From positions 310,001 through 374,000 of the forward strand of contig MPDB01000001.1 of the NCBI GenBank assembly GCA_001874155.1: a stretch of 64,000 nucleotides of DNA. The letters are read 5' to 3'. Each line of letters starts with the position of its first letter. Within the stretch, counting starts at the first letter, position 1. The position numbers and the translations under genes were made by a program. This document shows positions 43,192 to 52,165 of the stretch, one piece after another. The notes under the pieces were generated by a model. It saw nothing but the letters and a program-made list of their open reading frames with translations. It ran no database searches and was not told where the DNA came from. The stretch is from Vibrio sp. MedPE-SWchi (GTDB lineage Bacteria > Pseudomonadota > Gammaproteobacteria > Enterobacterales > Vibrionaceae).

Positions 43192-44040
43192 TTACTTCGC
43201 GTTGAACGCTGGAGCCGCGTTTTCAGCAGTATCGTTTGAAAGCGCTGGCGCTGTTTTAGCGTGAGTAAGGTAAAGAGGAATACACGTAAATAGTAAGCCA
43301 CCCACTAGGTTACCTAGGATAGTTGGTACTAGGTTGTAGCTTAACCATGTCGTAATGCCAAAGTCAGCACCTAACATCATGCCTAATGGGAATAGGAACA
43401 TGTTTACAACAGCGTGTTCAAAGACCAATGCGAAGAAGATGAATATAGGAAGCCACATTGCTGCGATTTTGCCAGCAACCGTGCGTGCCGTCATGTTACC
43501 AATCACACCCAAACACACCATTAGGTTACAAAGAATACCGCGCACAAAACAGGTAATCCAACCGTTCGCACCGAGCTCTTCAAAACCAACCGTACGAGCT
43601 GTTGCTGCTTTGATGAACGTTTGACCAACTGCGCCAGGTTCAACACTGAAGTTCATTGTGAATGACAATGCAATCAAGAAAGCCACCAACAAAGAACCAA
43701 TCAGGTTGCCTAGGCCAACAAGACCCCAACAACGCAGAACGCGGCCCCAAGTAATGCCCGGGCGGTTTTCAAATTTAGCCAATGGTGCAAGGCCAAATAC
43801 GCCCGTCACAAGGTCATAACCCATCAAGCTTAAAATACAAAAGCCCACTGGGAAAACCAATGCGCCAACAATGCCAATACCCGTTTGAGTAATCGTTGTG
43901 ATCGCCACTACCACGGCTAAAGAAAGAATGATGCCAGCCATGACGCCGCGTAACAGCAGGTCACGAGTACTGGTTTTCACCTTTGCTTCACCAACATCGA
44001 TCATGGTTTGAACGAATTCAGCAGGTTTTAGATCATTCAT
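43192..44040 (-). CDS. nirC: formate/nitrite transporter NirC
   Basis: About 282 residues, FNT family, six membrane helices. Family strings: CWGLVGLGNLIGSLLVAFL, FVRGILCNLMVCLGVIGNMTARTV (the Asn-Leu-Met-Val-Cys pore motif) and FFALVFEHAVVNMFLFPLGMM. It imports nitrite for the NirBD reductase. The ATG at 44040 (MNDLKPAEF) is chosen because the longer frame to 44100 is not family-like. C-terminal tail (about 262-282) is Ala/Pro-rich and variable. Third gene of nirB-nirD-nirC. Confidence 0.94.
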   Translation of the reverse strand: MNDLKPAEFVQTMIDVGEAKVKTSTRDLLLRGVMAGIILSLAVVVAITTITQTGIGIVGALVFPVGFCILSLMGYDLVTGVFGLAPLAKFENRPGITWGRVLRCWGLVGLGNLIGSLLVAFLIALSFTMNFSVEPGAVGQTFIKAATARTVGFEELGANGWITCFVRGILCNLMVCLGVIGNMTARTVAGKIAAMWLPIFIFFALVFEHAVVNMFLFPLGMMLGADFGITTWLSYNLVPTILGNLVGGLLFTCIPLYLTHAKTAPALSNDTAENAAPAFNAK

Positions 44041-44161
44041 GTTTAAGTCCCTAGATATAAATTTAAAAGTTAAAATTGGATAGGAAAGAGCTCTAGCCAT
44101 TTTGGGAAGCTAGAACCCTTGAACTATCAAATCTTTGCTAACGGATACGTTTCACAACAGG

Positions 44162-44485
44162 TTAAGCAGCGATTTCGACTGAGCCCATTGTGACTCGCGT
44201 TTTGTACGCTTTCACACTGAACTCGTCATTTTCCATGCACACACCCGTCGTTAGGTTAAAGCGCTGCTTTTTAAGCGGGCTTGCTACCCAAAGCTCACCT
44301 TGGTGCTCGACAATCAAACCGCGTGATAACACATTGGATTGAAAGAACGGGTCGGTATTACTAATCGCTAGCACATCCTCATCCTTTGAAGGACGGAAGA
44401 TAGCCACTTGCTCACCCTTTACGAGCGCACAAACGCCAGTGCCAGGGATAATATCGTCGATGTTACATATCTTTGTAAATGCCAT
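44162..44485 (-). CDS. nirD: nitrite reductase small subunit NirD
   Basis: 107 residues, Rieske-like fold without the iron-sulfur cysteine/histidine ligands, as usual in NirD. Conserved parts: ICNIDDIIPGTGVCALVKGEQVAIFR and PFFQSNVLSRGLIVEHQGELWVASPLKKQRFNLTTG. It works with NirB to reduce nitrite to ammonium with NADH in the cytoplasm. GGGAG precedes the ATG. 15 bases separate it from nirB. Confidence 0.95.
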   Translation of the reverse strand: MAFTKICNIDDIIPGTGVCALVKGEQVAIFRPSKDEDVLAISNTDPFFQSNVLSRGLIVEHQGELWVASPLKKQRFNLTTGVCMENDEFSVKAYKTRVTMGSVEIAA

Positions 44486-44500
44486 GATGTCGTCTCCCAG

Positions 44501-47074
44501 TTACACTGTTTCTACGTGAATGATGTCGCCTTGGTGTTTCGCGGCTACTGCTTCAGGGTTCTTTTCCGTATACGTTGCCGGGCGATGCTGAGATCGGCCA
44601 TCGGCAACATACACAACATTTTCATCACGCTCATCAGCATTGATAAAGTGAGAGAATCGCTTCAATTGAGCTTCATCGTTGATGGTGTCTGTCCACTCAC
44701 AACGGAACTCTTCAACCAGTTTCGCAACATCAGCTTCAAGTTGATCGTTAATACCAAGCTTGTTATCAACAATCACTTCACGTAGGTAATCTACCCCACC
44801 CTCAAGGTTTTCCATCCATACTGACGTGCGTTGCAGTGGCGCAGCCGTACGAATGTAGAACATCATAAAGCGGTCAATGTATTTAAGCAGTGTTTCTTGG
44901 TCAAGGTCGCTTGCTAGCAAGTCTGCGTGACGAGGTTTCATACCGCCATTACCACACACGTACATGTTCCAACCGGCGTCTGTCGCGATGATACCTAGAT
45001 CTTTACCCTGCGCTTCAGCACACTCACGAGTACAGCCTGAAACACCAAACTTCATCTTATGCGGCGTACGGATGCCTTTATAACGGTTTTCAATCATCAC
45101 GCCTAGTCCTACCGAATCTTGAACACCGTAACGACACCAGGTAGAGCCTACACAGGTTTTCGCCATACGAAGGGCTTTCGCATACGCTTGGCCAGTTTCG
45201 TAGCCCGCCGCAACGAGTTTTTTCCAGATGGCAGGTAAGTCATCTTTTTGAGCACCAAATAGACCGATACGTTGTGCACCTGTCACCTTGGTGTACAGGT
45301 TGTATTCGGCAGCCACATTCGCTAGAACAGAAAGCGCTTGCGGTGTCACTTCACCACCCGCCATACGAGGAATGACAGAGTAAGTGCCGTCTTTTTGGAT
45401 GTTACCTAGGAAGTTGTCATTCGTATCATGCAGCTTCACAAGCTCAGGTTTTAGGATGTGCTCACCCCAGCAAGAAGCCAGAATAGAACCTGCGAGTGGT
45501 TTACACACTTCACAGCCGTAACCTTTGCCGTATTTCTCTAGCAACTCATCGAAGGTTTTGATCTCTTCAATGCGAATCAAGTGGAACAGCTCTTGGCGAG
45601 AATAAGCAAAGTGCTCACACACGTCGTTCTTCACTTCAACGCCCGCTTTAGCAAGCTCAGCGTTAAGAACAGAAGTCACCAATGGAATACAGCCGCCACA
45701 GCCAGTACCAGCGCCCGTCACTGCTTTGATATCACCGATAGTATGGTGACCGTCGGCAACCGCCTGTGCAACCTTACCTTTTGTGACGTCGAAACAAGAA
45801 CAGATAACCGCCGATTCAGGCAGAGAGTCAGCACCCAGTGTCGGCTTTTCTGCGCCAGCGTGCGCGGGAAGAATCAACGCATCAGGATGCTCAGGTAAGT
45901 CAATTTCATTTAGCATCAACTGAAGAAGGTCGCCATAGTCAGACGTATCACCAACCATCACCGCGCCAATCAGTTTCTTGTTGTCTTCAGAAACGATCAG
46001 ACGCTTATAAACTTCTTGCTCTTCGTTTTGGTAAACGTAGCTCTTACAACCAGGAGTGCGACCATTCGCATCACCAATTGAGCCCACTTTAACACCCAGC
46101 AGTTTCAGCTTTGCTGACATGTCAGCGCCTTCAAACGTACTCTCGTTACCCACAACGTGGTCAACCGCAACCGTCGCCATTTTGTAACCAGGAGCCACTA
46201 AACCGTAGAAAGTTTGATTCCACGATGCACACTCACCAATCGCATAGATGTCTTTGTCTGTAGTTTGGCAGTGGTCATTAATTTCAATACCGCCGCGAGG
46301 TGCTATACCTAACCCCATTTGACGAGCAAGCTTATCTTGCGGGCGAATACCGGCTGAGAAGACAATGAAGTCAGTCTCAAGCTCTGTACCATCTGCAAAT
46401 CGCATCACGTTACGAGCGCTTTCGCCTTCCGCTGCAATCTCAAGCGTATTTTTGCTGGTGTGAACTTGCACGCCCATGCGTTCAATTTTTTGACGAAGTT
46501 GATCGCCGCCCGCCTGGTCTAACTGCTCAGCCATCAGCTTAGGAGCAAACTCAACCACATGCGTTGTTACGCCCAATGCTTTCAGTGCGCCGGCCGCTTC
46601 AAGACCAAGTAGCCCCCCACCGATAACAACGCCAGACTTAGAATTCTTCGCCGTTGCTTCAATGGCTTTTAGATCTTCAATCGTGCGATAGACGAAACAG
46701 TCTTTGCTTTCGTTGCCCTTGATTTGTGGAACAAACGGGTATGAGCCAGTCGCCAGAATCAGTTTGTCGTATTGAATTTCACGACCCGTGCTTGAATAAA
46801 CCGTCTTTTTCTCTCGGTTGACGTTAATAGCACGTTCGCCGATCAGCATGTTGATGCCATGCTTCTCATAGAAGCCTTCTTTTACTAAAGAAAGTTCGTC
46901 TGCTGTGTGGTGTGAAAAATAAGAAGAAAGGTGGACACGGTCATAGGCGACGCGGGGCTCTTCACAGAAAACCGTGATATCCATATTGGTAACATCAGTT
47001 TTCTCGACCAAATCTTCGATATAGCGATGGCCGACCATCCCATTACCGATTACGACTAGCTTCATCTTGCTCAT
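44501..47074 (-). CDS. nirB: NADH-dependent nitrite reductase large subunit NirB
   Basis: 857 residues. N-terminal FAD/NADH-binding oxidoreductase module: VVIGNGMVGHRYIEDL at the start, GVVIGGGLLGLEAAGAL near 150, DIYAIGECASW near 285. A BFD-like [2Fe-2S] domain follows (CSCFDVTKG near 430 and GTGCGGCIP near 460). The C-terminal sulfite/nitrite reductase repeats carry the siroheme-[4Fe-4S] ligand cysteines (GSTWCRYG, SGCTRECAE and CGNGG). It reduces nitrite to ammonium with six electrons. Full length, no frameshift. AGGAA precedes the start; the upstream region carries FNR-like and NarL/NarP-like sites. Confidence 0.96.
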   Translation of the reverse strand: MSKMKLVVIGNGMVGHRYIEDLVEKTDVTNMDITVFCEEPRVAYDRVHLSSYFSHHTADELSLVKEGFYEKHGINMLIGERAINVNREKKTVYSSTGREIQYDKLILATGSYPFVPQIKGNESKDCFVYRTIEDLKAIEATAKNSKSGVVIGGGLLGLEAAGALKALGVTTHVVEFAPKLMAEQLDQAGGDQLRQKIERMGVQVHTSKNTLEIAAEGESARNVMRFADGTELETDFIVFSAGIRPQDKLARQMGLGIAPRGGIEINDHCQTTDKDIYAIGECASWNQTFYGLVAPGYKMATVAVDHVVGNESTFEGADMSAKLKLLGVKVGSIGDANGRTPGCKSYVYQNEEQEVYKRLIVSEDNKKLIGAVMVGDTSDYGDLLQLMLNEIDLPEHPDALILPAHAGAEKPTLGADSLPESAVICSCFDVTKGKVAQAVADGHHTIGDIKAVTGAGTGCGGCIPLVTSVLNAELAKAGVEVKNDVCEHFAYSRQELFHLIRIEEIKTFDELLEKYGKGYGCEVCKPLAGSILASCWGEHILKPELVKLHDTNDNFLGNIQKDGTYSVIPRMAGGEVTPQALSVLANVAAEYNLYTKVTGAQRIGLFGAQKDDLPAIWKKLVAAGYETGQAYAKALRMAKTCVGSTWCRYGVQDSVGLGVMIENRYKGIRTPHKMKFGVSGCTRECAEAQGKDLGIIATDAGWNMYVCGNGGMKPRHADLLASDLDQETLLKYIDRFMMFYIRTAAPLQRTSVWMENLEGGVDYLREVIVDNKLGINDQLEADVAKLVEEFRCEWTDTINDEAQLKRFSHFINADERDENVVYVADGRSQHRPATYTEKNPEAVAAKHQGDIIHVETV

Positions 47075-47485
47075 AACAATTCCTGGCGGTTATTTTTTTT
47101 CGCAACCAAGACAATGTATACCTTGGCTGCTTAACTGAGTGCATTGTCATTTATGAAAGAAAATTAACATATGATGTAAATCAATTACGATTTCAAACTA
47201 CCCTAAAGGGGTAGCTGAATAGCTCAAAAGACATACTAAATAGAGTCACAGGTGTTATGGGTATTATTTTCATCAAGTTTGATAACCGAATTATTTAAAA
47301 TTGATTACATACACGTCATAAAATTACGCTCCTACCTTTTATTTGTGTTATTAAATTACAAATAATATGAAGAATTGTGAAGATACAAATCACCAGATAA
47401 AGAAAATCGCACAGAAAACCATCAATTATGGCGTTAAAAATGCATCAGAACTTAACTATCGAGGTCAACGATCAAGGAGTTAACA
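47075..47485. promoter_or_regulatory. divergent nirB / lipocalin promoter region
   Basis: 411 bases, AT-rich, without a gene. Read toward nirB it has TTGATTTACATCAT (47171-47184), matching the FNR box TTGAT-N4-ATCAA at 9 of 10 positions. Beyond it is a 17-base near-palindrome CTACCC...GGGTAG around 47200-47216 holding the NarL/NarP heptamer TACCCCT. Both are expected for nitrite reductase induced by anaerobiosis and nitrate or nitrite. The lipocalin promoter must also lie here; CAAGGAG forms its ribosome-binding site. Confidence 0.65.
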
Positions 47486-48007
47486 ATGAGAGCTGTTAAA
47501 ATTTCCGCCATTATTGGTTTACTGAGCGCACTGCTCGCTGGTTGCAGCAGTATCTCCCGCTATTTATTGCCGGTTGAAGAGTTTGACCTTGCCGCTTATA
47601 TGGGCACCTGGTACGAAGTTGCCAGACTAGACCATACCTTTGGGCAAGGGCTGACCCACACGAGAACCCAATATTCAATCGATGACGACGGGACGATAAC
47701 CGTGGTCAACAGCGGATGGAGTGAGGAATCTCACCAATGGAAAGAAGCGATCGGCAAGGCAAGGCCCGCGAAGGAAGACGATGTCGGCCACCTGCATGTT
47801 TCATTCTCTGGACCATTCTATGGAAGTTACGTTGTGTTTTACGTTGAAGACGATTACTCAACGGCCATGGTTGCCAGTGGCGCGAATGAATTCTGGCTGC
47901 TTTCACGTACCAACGACCTTCCAGAGCACAAAATGAACAAGTACCTACGTATTGCAGAGCGTGCCGGGTTCAGTACCGATCAGTTAGTGTTTCCTTTTGA
48001 GGAATAG
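47486..48007 (+). CDS. vlpA: outer-membrane lipocalin, Blc/VlpA family
   Basis: 173 residues, lipoprotein signal with lipobox LLAGC and Cys20. The lipocalin motif GTWYEVARLDH lies at about 40-50, with FYGSYVVFYVEDDYSTAMVASG and WLLSRTNDLPEHKMNKYLRIAERAGF typical of Blc/VlpA. It binds lipids or lysophospholipids at the outer membrane and helps envelope maintenance. Its 3' end overlaps the convergent MBL-fold gene by 24 bases. Confidence 0.93.
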   Translation: MRAVKISAIIGLLSALLAGCSSISRYLLPVEEFDLAAYMGTWYEVARLDHTFGQGLTHTRTQYSIDDDGTITVVNSGWSEESHQWKEAIGKARPAKEDDVGHLHVSFSGPFYGSYVVFYVEDDYSTAMVASGANEFWLLSRTNDLPEHKMNKYLRIAERAGFSTDQLVFPFEE

Positions 48008-48805
48008 AGTGGCAAGAATGGCTCGCCCTACACCCTTTAACTTAATCTTAGTAACTCGCCAATGTGTAATAGGACGACGTGGGGCCGTGTCGATCAAGTG
48101 CTGATACGCGTCATGATCAAACACCACCTCCCCTCCATGCGCGGCAAGCACTGAATGACAATCGAGCTTGTAGATTCGCTTCACCGATTCACGGTATTGA
48201 TTGGGATGGAAGATCGGAAAGGGAGCGATTAAGCGCTTTTTGACTTCTACCATCAAGTCGCCCACATATACCGTCTTACTCTCTCGGTGGTAAACCGACA
48301 GGTCGCGGTCAGTATGGCCAGGCGTGTCAAATACCTGCCAATCTTCAAAGTGTGGAATGGAATCACCATCAGACAATCTGTAATCTGGGTTTAGCTGGCG
48401 TGGGTACCACAACGCTGATTTTTTAGAGCCCATACGATTGGCCATCCACTTTGCTAACGCTAAATCAGTCCAGTGCATGGCAATTCCATCAAAGCCAGAA
48501 TACCAATCTTTTTCTTTGTTTGAAGAAGCGATCTGGCAGCCTATCTGCTTTCGAAGTAGGTGCGCGGCACCAGCATGGTCAGGGTGCATATGAGTAACGA
48601 CAACCAGTTTGAGGTCGCTAAGAGGACGTTGCAGATCGACTTGAATAAAGTCTTTAATCTTTGAGATATCAGCTCTGCTCGCGCCATCCAACAGCATCAA
48701 CTTATCGGGGTATTCAACCAGGTAGATAGCTTGAATATAACCTTTCAACGTATGTAGTTTCAAAATGCGCCCTTGCTCGTCATCCATTTGGCCCGACAAA
48801 CTCAT
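47984..48805 (-). CDS. MBL-fold metallo-hydrolase (glyoxalase II-like)
   Basis: 273 residues, cytoplasmic, no signal peptide. Metal motif THMHPDHAGAA (about 88-98), DTPGHTDRDLSVYH (about 178-191) and a GDLMVEV metal Asp. AAHGGEVVF near 225 is a fourth ligand region. This is the glyoxalase II/quinone-hydrolase-like group; the substrate is unknown. The ribosome-binding site is poor; a start at 48787 is possible. Confidence 0.87.
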   Translation of the reverse strand: MSLSGQMDDEQGRILKLHTLKGYIQAIYLVEYPDKLMLLDGASRADISKIKDFIQVDLQRPLSDLKLVVVTHMHPDHAGAAHLLRKQIGCQIASSNKEKDWYSGFDGIAMHWTDLALAKWMANRMGSKKSALWYPRQLNPDYRLSDGDSIPHFEDWQVFDTPGHTDRDLSVYHRESKTVYVGDLMVEVKKRLIAPFPIFHPNQYRESVKRIYKLDCHSVLAAHGGEVVFDHDAYQHLIDTAPRRPITHWRVTKIKLKGVGRAILATLFLKRKH

Positions 48806-48897
48806 CAGACCAGATCTCTTTTACTTAGAAACCTAGCACGTAAATGCTGTCATGACAAAACAAGGGGAGAGTTTTGAACCCGTCTATCAAGGTAAAC

Positions 48898-49851
48898 TTA
48901 GTGCTTTAATCCAGTCGCTTTGGCCACTAATTCAACGTCTTGCTTAATCGTCTCAGAGATATTCTTCAGGATCTCAAGCTCGTCTGGGGTAAACGGATGT
49001 ATCAACACAGATTCTCGACCGTTTTTCCCTACAATTGTCGGAAGGCTCATCACCACATCATTGAGACCGTATTCGCCATCAATCATGGTAGCAATGGGAA
49101 GCACAGAGCGTTCGTCTATTTTTATCGATTGAATAATGCGAAACACACTGGCCGCAATGCCGTGCGTTGTGTTCTGCTTTCGCTTAAAGATTTCATAGCC
49201 CGCGTGTTTTACTGACTCTAGCAGCTCGTCAGCGTCAATGCGTGCAAGGTGGTTGGTGTCGCAATAATAGTCGGCTGGCTGACCTGCGATACTGATTAAG
49301 CTCTTAGGCGTAAAGCAACTGCTACCGTGCTCGCCAAGAACATAGCCAAAGACATTTTTAGGGTCGAGGTTCACTCGACTGGCGACAATAGACATCAGGC
49401 GTGCAGTATCAATGACACAGCCGCTGCTGATCACTTTGTTCGCTGAAAAGTCGGTATTTTTCACGATAAAATGAGTGACAATGTCACAAGGGTTACTCAC
49501 TACAATGAGGGTGGCATTGGGGGAAACGCGCCCCACTTTCTGCGCAATATCAACGCCAATTTGGGCATTGATCTCGGCGAGATCCATGCGGGTTTGTCCT
49601 TGTTTAATCTGGGCACCCGCGGTAATGACGACAATATCAGCGCCAATCAGTGATAAGTAATCATCGCTGCCGATAATGTGGGTATTCTTAGAAAATGTCA
49701 GCGCCGCAGTATGGCGAAAGTCGAGCACTTCCCCTTCTGCCCGCTCTAGGTTTTGGTCTAAAACCACTAACTCACTAACACTTCCAAGTGTCAGCAGATA
49801 ATTACAGATACCAACACCTACGGCACCTGCGCCTATCACACCAATTTTCAT
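48898..49851 (-). CDS. L-lactate/2-hydroxyacid dehydrogenase, LDH/MDH superfamily
   Basis: 317 residues from ATG at 49851 (AAGGA spaced 7 bases; the ATG at 49857 is also possible). NAD-binding GVIGAGAVGVGICNYLL at about 3-19 and a Rossmann-end Asp in VVLDQN. Catalytic His in LGEHGSSCF (about 175-183) and the Asp in CVIDTARL. The specificity loop AGAQIKQGQTRMDL has neither the typical Arg of malate dehydrogenases nor a plain LDH string. L-lactate dehydrogenase or an L-2-hydroxyisocaproate-type enzyme are both possible. Stand-alone gene. Confidence 0.85.
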   Translation of the reverse strand: MKIGVIGAGAVGVGICNYLLTLGSVSELVVLDQNLERAEGEVLDFRHTAALTFSKNTHIIGSDDYLSLIGADIVVITAGAQIKQGQTRMDLAEINAQIGVDIAQKVGRVSPNATLIVVSNPCDIVTHFIVKNTDFSANKVISSGCVIDTARLMSIVASRVNLDPKNVFGYVLGEHGSSCFTPKSLISIAGQPADYYCDTNHLARIDADELLESVKHAGYEIFKRKQNTTHGIAASVFRIIQSIKIDERSVLPIATMIDGEYGLNDVVMSLPTIVGKNGRESVLIHPFTPDELEILKNISETIKQDVELVAKATGLKH

Positions 49852-50063
49852 CGTCATTCCTTGATTTAATCTATTACAACTAAATCTAGTCTACTAATAG
49901 CAACATCAACAACGCCAACTTTATTTTGCGATTGAAAATAAATTAAGAATTATGTGCTGATATTTTCTTAAAAGTTGGAATATAGAGAAGCGTGACAGAC
50001 AAATCCTCTACCTGATTAGCCTTCACCATCGAGACTGCCTAGCGTTAAAACGACAAAGAGACG

Positions 50064-50942
50064 CTAAGCGCGGGTAAAGCCTTTGAAGAGCCGCCCTTGT
50101 GTTCGGTACAAAATTAACGCCAATAAGATGAAGCCACACCCAATAAGTTTGCCCGTCGATAGCTGCTCTCCATACCAAAGAATACTCAAAATCACCGTCC
50201 AAACAGGCTCTAAAATCATGATCAGTGCCGCTGTCGCGGGCGGGGTACTCTTTTGCCCTAACGTTTGCATCACATAACGAAGGCTTGTCGCAAGCACGAC
50301 GCTGAGCGCGAACCAGCCCCAAATGGACGTTTCTATCTCAGCAGGAAAATCTTCCGTCAATAAGGAAAACAGCGTCACTAAGCAGCCAACAACAAACAAT
50401 TGAATCGTTGTTAGCAGTAACACAGGGAGTTTCTGAGCGTATTTTCTGTTCACGTTAAAATGAAGCGCTAACATGGTTGCACAGCCTATGAAAAAGAACT
50501 GGCTGCTCGATTGTTGCCAACTCCCCGACAGTGACAAGAACGCCAACCCAAGCATTGCAACGGGCAGCGATACCCAAAATGCACGTTGTGGCCGCTCTTT
50601 AAAGAGCAACCAACCGACTAACGGCACAATCAGCATAGAGAGACTCACGATGAAGGCACCTTCCCCCAGAGTGTCACTGATCGAAATGGCGTATATCCAA
50701 TTCATGATCGCACCCGCGAGCAAACACCCCACCATGCCAGCAGAGGCAATATCTTTAAACTTCGCTTTAAGAAGCGGCTTGTAGCAGAAAGGCAATAAAC
50801 ACAGTGATGCCAGCAAAAACCTTAAGCCAATAAAAGCAAAGGGCGGTAACCCTTGAATGGCTTCTTTAGAAAAGATCCAACCAAAGGCAGCGAGGATGGT
50901 CGTTATCACGAGAATGACGGCGGATTTGTGTTCTGAATTCAA
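50064..50942 (-). CDS. EamA/DMT-family transporter
   Basis: 292 residues with ten predicted membrane helices in two EamA repeats (about 8-135 and 150-285). Motif WIFSKEAIQGLPPFAFIGLRFLLA in the first half and PPATAALIMILEPVWTVILSILWYGE in the second are typical. Usually exports amino acids or metabolites. Start is TTG at 50942 and uncertain. Not linked to an obvious pathway. Confidence 0.87.
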   Translation of the reverse strand: MNSEHKSAVILVITTILAAFGWIFSKEAIQGLPPFAFIGLRFLLASLCLLPFCYKPLLKAKFKDIASAGMVGCLLAGAIMNWIYAISISDTLGEGAFIVSLSMLIVPLVGWLLFKERPQRAFWVSLPVAMLGLAFLSLSGSWQQSSSQFFFIGCATMLALHFNVNRKYAQKLPVLLLTTIQLFVVGCLVTLFSLLTEDFPAEIETSIWGWFALSVVLATSLRYVMQTLGQKSTPPATAALIMILEPVWTVILSILWYGEQLSTGKLIGCGFILLALILYRTQGRLFKGFTRA

Positions 50943-51343
50943 TATATACGCTCGAGTGGTACGTGCTAGTTGCTATGTACACAGGTTGAAGCAACCTAGG
51001 TCATGCAATAATTTGGGCTTTAACGACGGTAAGATCGATAACGCGAAGTAACGGCTATGATGCCAAAGTTACACCATAGATACGACCAACTTTACACAAT
51101 GTTTTAAGCTATTTTATAGCGCTGATTCTATGATATTTAAAAACTAAATACGTTGATCATAGATCCATCTTTATCGTCAATATCACACGCAACAATATGA
51201 CACACAGTAATGCCAGGATCTCAGGAAAAATGAAAAAGGTTCTGCAATAGAAACGACAAAGACGGTGACATTGAAGTGCACCGCCCTTTCTCTCTTTCGC
51301 ACTGTTTACGACGCTTTAAGTTTTATCCCGTTCAGTGCAGGCT
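50943..51343. other. intergenic region without recognised gene
   Basis: 401 bases, AT-rich in the middle, between two minus-strand genes. I see no convincing coding frame, RNA gene or repeat, apart from the weak terminator at 51255-51286 after the HAD gene. The promoter of the EamA gene must be near its right-hand neighbour at about 50943-51050. Confidence 0.5.
51255..51286 (-). terminator. weak terminator after TRAP/HAD operon
   Basis: On the minus strand GGCGGTG / CACCGTC (one wobble pair) with a loop of about 11 bases, then TTTGTC. Weak T-run. Confidence 0.4.
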
Positions 51344-52129
51344 CTACTTTAAGGCCAGTAACTGCTCAGTAAACTCAGCGAAGCCATACCCACCTGGTTT
51401 ATCCATTACAATCGATGGATGATGCGCCAGACGTGACCAGTAGTGCTTGATGTTCGCAACGCCAACGCTGTAGGGCATCACTTCAAACATAAACTGGTCA
51501 TTCATTGAATCACCAACGTAGCAGGCCGTGTTCAGTATTTGTTCATTCGACAGCCCTTTTTCAGCTAAATAAGCCATGGTGGTCGATTTTTTCGAGTGTT
51601 CGCCATACCAAGCGTTGATATGAATCGAACTCGCCGTCGCATGCGCACCTAACGCATGGATTTTAGCCACCACTTCTTCAATGATTCTCTCGTCTACACG
51701 TGGACGATTTTGGCCAATATCAATCGCCACTTCACATAAGCGATAAGACTGATCCAGTGTTAAGCCGAGATCAGGGTACTCGGACAATATCTCAAGGACT
51801 TGTGTCTTGAGCTTTTCTTGCTGGCCTTGGATCACGTCTAGTGGAACATCAGATCGCAGGGTCAAAAAGCCCTCTTTCTTTTCCATGATGAACGCGCCAT
51901 TTTCACCCAGTACCGCATCCACAGGCCACAACTGGGCAATATGATCACACCAGCCCGCACATGCCCCTGTCACCGCCACGACTTTCTTACCCGAATCACG
52001 CAGTTTCTGCAACGCGACCAATGTTTCTGGTGGTAACCGACCTTCCCACGTTAGGGTATCGTCCACATCGGTCATTACCCAATCTATCTTTTTCCAATCT
52101 TGATTTAACTCATTCGCTACCGAATTCAT
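51344..52129 (-). CDS. HAD-IIB family phosphatase
   Basis: 261 residues. Motif I is DVDDT (21-25, in MTDVDDTLTWEG), with nucleophile Asp21 and general acid Asp23. Motif II is VVAVTGACAGW, and motifs III/IV are a Lys in SKKSTTMAYL and GDSMNDQFMFE near 210. The cap is of the Cof/sucrose-phosphate or mannosyl-3-phosphoglycerate phosphatase type. Probably removes phosphate from a sugar or polyol phosphate. GAGGTG before the ATG; 37 bases separate it from the TRAP large permease gene upstream, so it is the last gene of that operon. Confidence 0.87.
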   Translation of the reverse strand: MNSVANELNQDWKKIDWVMTDVDDTLTWEGRLPPETLVALQKLRDSGKKVVAVTGACAGWCDHIAQLWPVDAVLGENGAFIMEKKEGFLTLRSDVPLDVIQGQQEKLKTQVLEILSEYPDLGLTLDQSYRLCEVAIDIGQNRPRVDERIIEEVVAKIHALGAHATASSIHINAWYGEHSKKSTTMAYLAEKGLSNEQILNTACYVGDSMNDQFMFEVMPYSVGVANIKHYWSRLAHHPSIVMDKPGGYGFAEFTEQLLALK

Positions 52130-52165
52130 TACGACACCTCAAACTCAAAAATTCACTGACCAGTG

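Noticed and set aside
51001..51340. Possible small RNA or small gene in the 401-base gap before the HAD gene
   Set aside because: No promoter plus terminator pair, no conserved-looking hairpin and no frame with a good start; reported only as an empty intergenic region.
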